64,000 nt of DNA, from the NCBI RefSeq assembly GCF_008087625.1, contig NZ_CP042997.1:9300001-9364000 (forward strand), in the 5' to 3' direction. The translations under genes were made by a program, and so were the position numbers. The first letter of the stretch is position 1, and each line of letters opens with the position of its first letter. Shown here piece by piece: positions 52,196 to 60,153 of this stretch. The stretch comes from Aquisphaera giovannonii. Its GTDB lineage: Bacteria; Planctomycetota; Planctomycetia; Isosphaerales; Isosphaeraceae. The notes under the pieces are model-generated. The model ran no database searches. It saw only the letters and a list, made by a program, of their open reading frames with translations, and was not told the origin of the DNA.

Positions 52196-55100
52196 TCAAG
52201 GGGCGGGCCGGGATGCGGGCGTCTCCGGGCGGCCTTGCAGCTCGGCGAGGAGGCCCTCCAGCTCGGCCGGGTCCAGCGGCTTGACGAGGTGTCGGTCGAT
52301 GCCGGCCTCCTTCGACCGCCGCCGGTCACCCTCCTGGCCCCAGCCGGTCAGCGCCACGATCGCGACGTCGCCGCCCCAGGGGCGTGCCCGGATCGCGCGG
52401 GCCACGTCGTAGCCGTTCATCACCGGCAGGCCGATGTCCAGCAGGATCACCTCCGGCCGATGCCGCTCGGCCGCCTCGACGGCCTCGCCCCCGTCGTGCG
52501 CCGTGCGGGCCTCGTGGCCGCCCAGCTTCAGCATCCGGGCCAGGGACCGGGCCGCGTCCTCGTTGTCGTCCACCACCAGGATGCGCCGGGCCGCCGCCGG
52601 GCCGGCCGCGTCGGGCCCGGCCCGGCCGGCCGCCGGCTTCGGGGCCCCGGCCGCCGCGATCGGCAGCCGCACGACGAACTCGCTGCCCCGGCCCGGGCCC
52701 CCGCTGCGGGCCTCGACCGCCCCCCCGTGCATCTCGACGATCCCCTTGACCAGCGACAGGCCGATGCCCAGCCCGCCCTGGGACCGCTCCAGCGAGCGGT
52801 CGACCTGCGTGAACATCCCGAAGACGTGGGGCAGCATCTCCGGCGGGATGCCGACCCCGTTGTCCCGGACCGTGACGACGACGTCGCCCCCCTGCCGCCC
52901 GGCGATCAGGGCGATGTCACCGCCCGGCTCGGTGTACTTGGCGGCGTTGTTCAGCAGGTTCGAGAAGACCTGGGCCAGGCGGGTCGGGTCGGCGTCCAGG
53001 ACGATCGGCCGGGGCGGGACGGTCAGGCTCAGCTCGTGGCCCGACGCCTCGATGAGCGGCCGGCTCGTGTCCACGGCGGCGCGGATGACCGTCGCCAGCT
53101 CGACCCGCTCCTTGCGGAGCACCAGCTTGCCCCGGGTGATCCGGCTGATGTCCATCAGGTCGTCGATCAGCCGGACCATGTGCGCGACCTGCCGCTCCAT
53201 CAGCGCCCGGGCCTCGTCGACGAGCTGGGGGTCGCCCGCCGCCATGTCCATGATCTGGAGCCCGTTGCGGATCGGGGCCAGCGGGTTGCGCAGCTCGTGC
53301 GCCAGCGTCGCCAGGAACTCGTCCTTCCGCCGGTCGGCGTCCCGCAGGGCCTGGTACAGCCGGGTGTTCTCGACGGCGACCGCCGCCCGGTGCGCCAGGT
53401 CGGTCGCCAGGGCGAGGTCGGCCTCGTCGTACCTGCGGCCCGATTCGGCGGTGGCGAACGTGAGGACGCCGAGCGGCTGGCCGGAGACGGCCAGCGGCAC
53501 GCAGAGGCAGGACTTCAGGCCGAGCGACCGGATGAGGCCCAGGTGGCGTCCGTCCCTCGCCCCGCGCACGAGCATGTCGTCGGTGACGTCGGCGATGAGC
53601 TCCGGCCTGCCCGTGCGGAGGACGGCGTACCCGCCGGTCGGGGCGTCCGGGTCCGGCGGGTAGTCCCGCATCAACTCGTGGGCGAGGGCGACCCTGGCGG
53701 CGTCCTGGTGGGCGACGGCCAGCCGCCGCAGGCGGCCGCCCCCGTCCGCCACGTCCACCGCGGACCAGTCGGCGAAGTACGGGACGGCGAGGTCCACCAC
53801 CTTCCGCAGCGTGCCCTCGTAGTCCGCCACCCCCGCCAGGGCGGCGCTGGCCTCGGCCAGGTACCGGGACGACGCCTCGGCCCGCTTCTGCCCGTCGATG
53901 TCGGTGGCCGTGCCGAACCAGCGGGCCACCCGGCCGGCACCGTCCTTGACGGCGACGGTGCGGATGAGATGCCAGCGGTACGACCGCTCCCGGCTGTCGA
54001 GCAGCCTGATCTCCATCTCGAACGGCTCCCCGCCCCGCCGCGACGCCTCCCAGCGGGCGTTGGCTTGCGGGGCGTCGTCCGGGTGGAGGATGAGGCCCCA
54101 CCCGGCGTTCCCGGCCGTCTGCGGCTGCCCGGTGTACTCCGTCCAGCGGCGGTTCAGGTAGTCGATCTCGCCGTCCGGCCCGGCGGTCCAGACGACCTGC
54201 GGCATCGCGTCGGCGAGCTGGCGGAACCGCCGCTCGCTCTCCCGCAGCGCCTCCTCGGCCCGCTTCTGCGCCGTGATGTCCAGGGCGAAGAACGGCCCCC
54301 GGTCCGGGTCGTCGGGCAGGCACGCCGCGCCGATCAGGACGGGGATGCGGCCGCCGTCCCGGCGGACGTACTCCTTCTCGAAGGGGGTGCAGCCGCCGGA
54401 GGCGGCGATCTCGGCCACCGCCCGGTCGTCGGCCTGGCGGTACTCCGGCGGCGTGATGTCCGGGTAGCGGACGGCCCCGGCCGCGACGTCCTCCCGGCCG
54501 TAGCCGAGCATCCGCAGCAGGGTGTCGTTGGCGTCGGTGATCGTCCCGTCCGAGCGCCAGAAGCCGATCCCGACCATGTCGGACTCGACCACCGCCCGGA
54601 ACCGGGCCTCGCTCTCCCGGAGCGCCTGCTCGGCGGTCCGCCTGTCGTGGACCTCGATGGACGCCCCGACCCACTTCACCACCCGCCCCGCGGCGTCCCG
54701 GATCGGGGAGCCGACGGAGTGGAACCAGCGGTACTCGCCGTCCGCCGCCCGCCGCATCCGGTACTCGACCTCCACCGGCTCGCCCGTGCCGAGCGACCGC
54801 TCCCACCGCCCCAGCAGGGTCGGGGCGTCGTCCGGGTGGATGATCGATAGCCATCCCCGGTCCCCGAACTCGTCCGGGGTCAGCCCGGTGTAGTCGAAGG
54901 TGAAGGCGTTGGCGTACTCCGACCGCCCCGCCGGGTCGGTCTGCCAGACGACGAACGGCATGGCCTCGGCCAGCGCCCGGTACCTGGCCTCGCTCTGCCG
55001 GACGGCCTCCTCGGCGAGCTTCCGCTCGGTGATGTCGGTCGCCCCGGCGTAGATCAGGCCCTCGTCGGGGTACGGCCTGGCCCGCCAGTTGAGCCAGCGG

Positions 55101-58027
55101 TACGACCCGTCCTTGTGCCGGTAGCGGTTCTCGAAGGACAGGACCTCCCGGCCCCGCTTCACCCGCTCGTCAAGGTCCACGGTCCCCGCCCTGTCGTCCG
55201 GGTGCAGGAAGTCGGCCCACGGGCGGGCCGTCATCTCGGCGGGGGTCCAGCCCAGCGTCCGCTCGCACGCCGGGCTGACCCGCTTGAAGTGCCCGTCCGC
55301 CCCGGCGACCACGAGCAGGTCGGCCCCGACCGCGAAGAACCGCTCCCGCTCGTCCTCGGCCCGCTTGCGGTCGGTGATGTCCACGGACATCCCCGCCAGG
55401 AGCAGCCGCCCCTCGCCGTCCGGGAGGGGGAACTTGAACGCCAGGTAGTGCCGCACCCCGTCCGGGCCGGTGGAGGCCTCCTCGAACTGGGCGGTCGCCC
55501 GGGACGCGAGCACGCTCAGGTCGTTCCGGCGGACCAGCCGGGCCTCATCGGGCGGGAACAGGTCGAGGTCCGTCTTCCCGACCCACCCGGCCAGCGGGCG
55601 GGCGAATTGCCGCTCGACCGTCCGGTTGACGTACAGGTAGCGGCCCTCGGCGTCCTTGATGAAGGCGGTCGTCGGGCTGTGGCTCATGAACAGCCGGAAC
55701 CGCTCCTCGCCCCGGCGGAAGGCCTCCTGGGCCTCCCGCCGCAGCCGGGCCAGCTGCACCTGGGCGGCCACCCGGGCCAGCAGCTCCCTGGCGCCGAACG
55801 GCTTCACGAGGTAGTCGTCCGCCCCGGCCTCGGCCCCCTCGACCCGGCTCTCCTCGCCCGCGCGGGCCGACAGGAGGATCACCGGGACGGCCGCCGTGGC
55901 GGGGTCGGCCCGGAGCGCCTTGAGCAGCCCGAACCCGTCCAGCCGCGGCATCATCACGTCGGACAGGATCAGGTCGGGGGGCCGCCGCCGCGCGGCGTCG
56001 AGCGCCGCCGCCCCGTCCGCCACCGCCTCGACCGCGTACGCCCCGGACAGCAGCCGCAGGACGTACCGCCGCATGTCGGCGTTGTCGTCGGCCACCAGGA
56101 CGCGGGGCCGCTCGGCGTCGGGCCGCGGCGGCGAGACCGGCAGGTCGTCCGGCCGTCCCGGGAGGTCGGGGCCGAGGTCGTCCGGCGCGGCGGCGTCGGG
56201 CAGCCACCGCAGCGCCTCCTCCACGAACGCATCCGCCCCCGTCGCGGGGGCGGCCCTTCCGCCCGTCCCGACCCGCTCGCGGGGCAGGTGGTCCGACCCC
56301 AGCGGGATTACGACGGCGAACGTCGTCCCGGCCCCGACCTCGCTCTCGGCGGCGATCGACCCGCCGTGCAGCTTGACCAGCTCCTGCACCAGCGCCAGGC
56401 CGATGCCGCTGCCCTCGTGCGTCCGCCCCCGCGCGTTCTCGACCCGGTGGAACCGCTCGAACAGCCTCGGCATCTCGTCGGCGGGGATGCCCGTGCCGGT
56501 GTCCCGGACCCGGAGCTCGACCGCCCCGCCCGCCCGGCGCAGGGAGACGGCGATCCCGCCCTCGAGGGTGAACTTGAAGGCGTTGGACAGCAGGTTGAGG
56601 ACGACCTTCTCGTACATCTGCCGGTCCACGAACGCCGGCTCGCCGACCGGCGGGCAGTCCACCGCCAGGGACAGCCCGGCCTTCTCGCAGGCCGACCGGA
56701 AGTTGCTGGCGAGGTCGGCGGTGAGGGCGGCAAGGTCGGTCGGCTCGTAGGTCGCCCGTACCCGCCCGGCCTCGATCCGGGAGAAGTCGAGCAGGGCGTT
56801 GACGAGCCGCTGGAGCCGCAGCCCGTTGCGGCGGACGACCTCCAGCAGGCTGCGGTCGCCCGCCGGCACCCGCCCGGCGGGCGCGGCGAGCATGTCCTCC
56901 ACCGGGCCGAGCATGAGCGTCAGCGGGGTGCGGAACTCGTGGCTGACGTTGGAGAAGAAGGCGGTCTTGGCCCGGTCCAGCTCGGCCAGCTCCTCGGCCC
57001 GCCGCCGCTCCTCCTCGTAGGCCCGCGCGGCGGCGACGGCGGCGGCGACGTGGCCGGCGAGGAGGTCCAGGAACCCCCGGTAGTCGTCGTCCAGGGCCAG
57101 CCGCGGGCTGACCCCGGCCACCAGGAACCCGGCGAGCTGCGCCTGCCCGGGCCTCGCCAGCGGCAGGACGACCGCCCGCCGCGTCGGCTCCGGCCAGGCG
57201 CCGCCGGGCAGCGGCCCGAACCGGGCGGGCAGGTCGTCGATCTCGACCGGCCTGCCCGCCTCGGCCACGAGGCGGAACGGCCAGGGGGCGTCCGGCGCGT
57301 CGAGGTCGACGGCGGCGGGGCCGGCGGCCGTGTCCCCGCCCAGCCCGGCCAGCCCGGCGAGCGTGGCCCGCCGGCCGCCGTCGAGCAGGTACAGCAGGGC
57401 GAACGGGAGGTCGTGCGGGTCCTCGGCGATGACCTGGGCGGCGGACAGGCAGGCGTCCCCGGCGGTGCGGGCCTCGCCCGCCTCCCGGGCCCCCAATTCC
57501 CGCAGGGTCCGCAGGCGGCGCTCGCCGATGACCCGCGTGGTCGTCTCCAGGACGGCGTTGAACACCCCCTCGACCTGCCCGCCCTCGCCCCGGATCGGGC
57601 TGAACGTGTAGTCGAAGTAGCACTCCTCGGTGAACCCGTGCCGCCGCATCGGCAGGAGCTGGTCCCGGCTGCGGGTGGCCTCGCCGGTCGCCATCACCCG
57701 CCCGAACAGCGGCTCGATGATGTGCCAGATCTCCGGCCACGCCTGGCGGGCCGGCCGGCCCAGCGCCCACGGGTGCTTCTCGCCGGGGATCGGGCTCCAG
57801 TCGTCGTTGTAGAGGAGGACCAGGTCGGCCCCCCAGTAGATCGCGATGGGGAAGTTCGAGTTCAGGCAGATGCTCAGGGCCGAGCGGAGGCCCCGCGGCC
57901 AGCCGCCGAGGGGGCCGAGCGGCGTGGTGGACCAGTCGAATTCCCGGATGCGCCGCCCCATCTCGCCGCCCCCGGCGAGGAAGGCGAGCGGGTCATGTTG
58001 CGGGTCCGGGTCGTCGCCCTGGTTCAT
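52196..58027 (-). CDS. Giant hybrid histidine kinase with two kinase cores and two receivers
   Basis: The 1943 residues read from the N-terminus as follows. A PAS-like domain (about 20-160) and a GAF-type domain (about 170-345) precede the first HisKA (His363 in SNVSHEFRTPL) and the first HATPase. The first receiver (Asp690 in LILSDVMMP) follows. Five PAS/PAC units (about 770-1400) come next, then a second GAF (about 1400-1560). The second HisKA (His1577 in LAHELRNPL), second HATPase (NLLNNAAKY) and second receiver (Asp1864 in ILLDIGLP) complete the chain. Both kinase cores and both receivers keep their key residues, so a double phosphorelay is plausible. No membrane span is evident. ATG 58027 is chosen at MNQGDD. 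Confidence 0.92.
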   Translation of the reverse strand: MNQGDDPDPQHDPLAFLAGGGEMGRRIREFDWSTTPLGPLGGWPRGLRSALSICLNSNFPIAIYWGADLVLLYNDDWSPIPGEKHPWALGRPARQAWPEIWHIIEPLFGRVMATGEATRSRDQLLPMRRHGFTEECYFDYTFSPIRGEGGQVEGVFNAVLETTTRVIGERRLRTLRELGAREAGEARTAGDACLSAAQVIAEDPHDLPFALLYLLDGGRRATLAGLAGLGGDTAAGPAAVDLDAPDAPWPFRLVAEAGRPVEIDDLPARFGPLPGGAWPEPTRRAVVLPLARPGQAQLAGFLVAGVSPRLALDDDYRGFLDLLAGHVAAAVAAARAYEEERRRAEELAELDRAKTAFFSNVSHEFRTPLTLMLGPVEDMLAAPAGRVPAGDRSLLEVVRRNGLRLQRLVNALLDFSRIEAGRVRATYEPTDLAALTADLASNFRSACEKAGLSLAVDCPPVGEPAFVDRQMYEKVVLNLLSNAFKFTLEGGIAVSLRRAGGAVELRVRDTGTGIPADEMPRLFERFHRVENARGRTHEGSGIGLALVQELVKLHGGSIAAESEVGAGTTFAVVIPLGSDHLPRERVGTGGRAAPATGADAFVEEALRWLPDAAAPDDLGPDLPGRPDDLPVSPPRPDAERPRVLVADDNADMRRYVLRLLSGAYAVEAVADGAAALDAARRRPPDLILSDVMMPRLDGFGLLKALRADPATAAVPVILLSARAGEESRVEGAEAGADDYLVKPFGARELLARVAAQVQLARLRREAQEAFRRGEERFRLFMSHSPTTAFIKDAEGRYLYVNRTVERQFARPLAGWVGKTDLDLFPPDEARLVRRNDLSVLASRATAQFEEASTGPDGVRHYLAFKFPLPDGEGRLLLAGMSVDITDRKRAEDERERFFAVGADLLVVAGADGHFKRVSPACERTLGWTPAEMTARPWADFLHPDDRAGTVDLDERVKRGREVLSFENRYRHKDGSYRWLNWRARPYPDEGLIYAGATDITERKLAEEAVRQSEARYRALAEAMPFVVWQTDPAGRSEYANAFTFDYTGLTPDEFGDRGWLSIIHPDDAPTLLGRWERSLGTGEPVEVEYRMRRAADGEYRWFHSVGSPIRDAAGRVVKWVGASIEVHDRRTAEQALRESEARFRAVVESDMVGIGFWRSDGTITDANDTLLRMLGYGREDVAAGAVRYPDITPPEYRQADDRAVAEIAASGGCTPFEKEYVRRDGGRIPVLIGAACLPDDPDRGPFFALDITAQKRAEEALRESERRFRQLADAMPQVVWTAGPDGEIDYLNRRWTEYTGQPQTAGNAGWGLILHPDDAPQANARWEASRRGGEPFEMEIRLLDSRERSYRWHLIRTVAVKDGAGRVARWFGTATDIDGQKRAEASSRYLAEASAALAGVADYEGTLRKVVDLAVPYFADWSAVDVADGGGRLRRLAVAHQDAARVALAHELMRDYPPDPDAPTGGYAVLRTGRPELIADVTDDMLVRGARDGRHLGLIRSLGLKSCLCVPLAVSGQPLGVLTFATAESGRRYDEADLALATDLAHRAAVAVENTRLYQALRDADRRKDEFLATLAHELRNPLAPIRNGLQIMDMAAGDPQLVDEARALMERQVAHMVRLIDDLMDISRITRGKLVLRKERVELATVIRAAVDTSRPLIEASGHELSLTVPPRPIVLDADPTRLAQVFSNLLNNAAKYTEPGGDIALIAGRQGGDVVVTVRDNGVGIPPEMLPHVFGMFTQVDRSLERSQGGLGIGLSLVKGIVEMHGGAVEARSGGPGRGSEFVVRLPIAAAGAPKPAAGRAGPDAAGPAAARRILVVDDNEDAARSLARMLKLGGHEARTAHDGGEAVEAAERHRPEVILLDIGLPVMNGYDVARAIRARPWGGDVAIVALTGWGQEGDRRRSKEAGIDRHLVKPLDPAELEGLLAELQGRPETPASRPAP

Positions 58028-58409
58028 GCCCCATCCCACTCGGCTCGACGTGCGCCCCGGGCACGCCCGGCCGAAGGGCGTGCCGGGCCCGGCCGGGCGC
58101 CACCCGGACGGGTCGGGCCCGTTCGCCCGGGCCCTTCGACAAGGCGGTGTCCCGGGACGATCCGGCTTGATCGTCACTTGAAACCCTGAGGATGTCCCAT
58201 TCTACCGATCGACGACGGGGACGGTCCACCGTCCGCCTGGGGGCCGCCCGGGCGGGTCCCGCTCGGATGAAACCCGCCCGCCATACAGGCGTTTTTGAGA
58301 CTAGCTGCCGTCATAAACCGGGAACCGGTTCCAGCTCTTCTGCCGGTCCGCCTCGGCGAGCGTGCCAGCTGAGGTCGGGGTCAGGCGAGCGTGCCAGTCG
58401 AGGTCGGGG
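58028..58409. other. Intergenic gap with direct repeat
   Basis: 382 bp upstream of the hybrid kinase and downstream of the ATP-grasp gene. It contains a 27-base direct repeat (58355-58381 and 58384-58410, period 29; core GCGAGCGTGCCAG and GAGGTCGGGG), whose second copy runs into the ATP-grasp stop codon, and the 13-base border motif at 58289-58301. No gene is supported. Confidence 0.5.
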
Positions 58410-59180
58410 TTAACTGGCGCGTTGAGGTTGGTCCGCTGGGTCACCGGGCTCGACCGGAACCGAGGCGTGCCGAAGCACCTCCAGCACCGACACGGCATCA
58501 CACCCGTATATCCCCGCCCCCCACGCCGCGTTCTGCTCGACGACGGCCCATCCCCTTCCGGCAATGACTCCGACGTCAAGAACCGCGGTCCGGGGAAGGT
58601 CGACGCGAGGGTCAGACAAAACGGTCCGCACGAACTTCTCCGCCTCCCCCAACTCCTCGCCCGATGCCTCGAACCCCTTGTCCCGCTGCAATTCCCCTCC
58701 CCGAAGGTATACGGAGAGTGTACGGGGCTGACGGTCCAGCACGAAGCACCGGAATTCCTTCTCCCAGGCGACGACCTCGGCCACCAAGACGGGCGAGTCC
58801 TCCTCATACCCATCGGGCAGTTCATCGCCGACGTAAGTTCGGGCGGGGAAACTCTTGTCGTTCGGCGGCTTGACGAACGCCGGCTCGGGATTCGCCCGAG
58901 CCTCCCGAAGCGTGGTCAGCGAGACCTGCCGCCTTCGGAAATCCTCGGGGAGCCGTGGCAACCAGTCCACGGGCGGCTCCAAAAGTCGCAGGCCGAATTG
59001 CTCGGCGAGGGTAGGCCCGAAGAGGCCTTCGAGATACAGAACGGGCTCGGAGACCGCTAGCAGGCTCTCGGGGACCCTCCAACTGGCCAGCCGCTCGACG
59101 CCCCACCCGAGGCTGACAGCAGCCCTCCACAGGGATTGGGAGTCCGCGGTGAACCGAGGCGTCAGGATCAGAGTCGGCAT
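58410..59180 (-). CDS. ATP-grasp domain protein (R2K-like)
   Basis: This 256-residue protein has an ATP-grasp pattern: FVKPPNDKSFPARTY in the N-terminal lobe, VAEVVAWEKEFRCFVLD (with the Arg and acidic residues typical of the R2K clade) and VLDVGVIAGRGWAVVEQNAAWGAGIYG, with the metal-binding Glu-Gln-Asn set. ATP-grasp enzymes join a carboxylate to an amine via acyl phosphate. Small R2K members are found in phage and conflict contexts and may modify peptides or proteins; the substrate here is unknown. ATG 59180 with GGGGAGG upstream is preferred over GTG 59213. It is divergent from the next small gene. Confidence 0.8.
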   Translation of the reverse strand: MPTLILTPRFTADSQSLWRAAVSLGWGVERLASWRVPESLLAVSEPVLYLEGLFGPTLAEQFGLRLLEPPVDWLPRLPEDFRRRQVSLTTLREARANPEPAFVKPPNDKSFPARTYVGDELPDGYEEDSPVLVAEVVAWEKEFRCFVLDRQPRTLSVYLRGGELQRDKGFEASGEELGEAEKFVRTVLSDPRVDLPRTAVLDVGVIAGRGWAVVEQNAAWGAGIYGCDAVSVLEVLRHASVPVEPGDPADQPQRAS

Positions 59181-59352
59181 TGCTGTGAGGAACCTCCCCT
59201 GCTTGAGGGTCACATCGAGCGGGCCGTCCCGATGTCATGATAGCAGGCCCATACGACCCGCCCGAAGAAACCACTCCTGAGCGAGTCGTGACGCTCGACG
59301 GCTGATTTCGGCATGCGAGCGTATCTTTCCGCTACCGGTTACGAGGCATCTC

Positions 59353-59703
59353 GTGGCAACTATCGTCATCCATTTACAATCAGGTCGAAACGGCATCTAC
59401 CGCGAGTACGTCGATGCGGTGCGGACGTTGGCGAGACTCGAACAGCTATGGCTCGAGCAGTATCCGAGCGAGGCGGACAACCTCATCCCGTGGCCAACCG
59501 ATCTTCGAGACCCCTGGGCGGTCTGCGGAGCCCTTGTCCTCGAGAAGCGGTTCGTCTCGGATACGTGTCCTGCATGCGATAGGACGTATGGGCCGGAGGA
59601 AGTGGAAATTCTGAGACGCCGCGGGCGGAGGCGGTATAAGATCGTCCGAAATCATAGCGAGGACCGCCCGCCATCCGGCGTCGAGGGTTCAGCGACGACC
59701 TGA
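59353..59703 (+). CDS. Small CPxC protein whose C-terminus is encoded by a dispersed repeat
   Basis: The product has 116 residues from a GTG start at 59353 (ACGAGG about nine bases upstream). The N-terminal 85 residues look like a real gene: VIHLQSGRNGIYREYVDAVRTLARLEQLWLEQYP, then LEKRFVSDTCPACDRTYG, with a CPxC pair that may bind zinc. From about residue 87 (IL-RRRGRRRYK) the reading frame enters the 148-bp repeat copy B (59612-59759), so the last 30 residues are repeat-derived and the original C-terminus was probably lost. Start and frame are tentative. Confidence 0.55.
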   Translation: MATIVIHLQSGRNGIYREYVDAVRTLARLEQLWLEQYPSEADNLIPWPTDLRDPWAVCGALVLEKRFVSDTCPACDRTYGPEEVEILRRRGRRRYKIVRNHSEDRPPSGVEGSATT

Positions 59704-59759
59704 CGCGGGCCCCTTCGGAATACCCCGTCGACGGCCGCGTCGCCTGCTTCGGTCCGCCA
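59612..59759 (+). repeat. 148-bp dispersed repeat, copy B
   Basis: Gapless partner of 51965-52112 in the same orientation. It overlaps the last 30 codons of the small CPxC gene. Together the two copies bracket a 7.6-kb segment that carries the hybrid kinase, the ATP-grasp gene and the small gene. Confidence 0.75.
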
Positions 59760-60153
59760 TGCCGACGCGACCTCAAGGGCCGCGGGACGAATCCGGGCGT
59801 CGTGCTTCAAGCTTCGATGACTCACGGTTCCGGGGCTCCGAGCCGGCTTCGGGACTCGGAACCTTGAGCGGCGAGGGGTTTCGACTCGGCCTCCCCGGGG
59901 TCGGCGGACGGGGCGTGCGACATCGCGCGGCGGGCGGCGGCGCGCGGGGCCGGGCCGCGGGATGGCTCGCGGCTGCGCCTGCCGCCCCCGGGCATCGGCC
60001 GCCGGCATTTCGAGGCTCCCGCCCTCACCCTCGCGGGCGGGGCGGGCCGGTGGTACGATCGGATTGGTTCGGGCCGGCCCGCGTCGCGGGCGGGCGGGGC
60101 CGAGCACATCGCGGAGTGATCCTCCCCCGGCCGCCGGCATAGGGGTCGATACC
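59760..60153. other. Intergenic gap
   Basis: About 394 bp beyond the repeat copy B and before the kinase-WD40 start. No gene is supported; it should hold that gene's promoter, but none is clear by eye. Confidence 0.4.
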
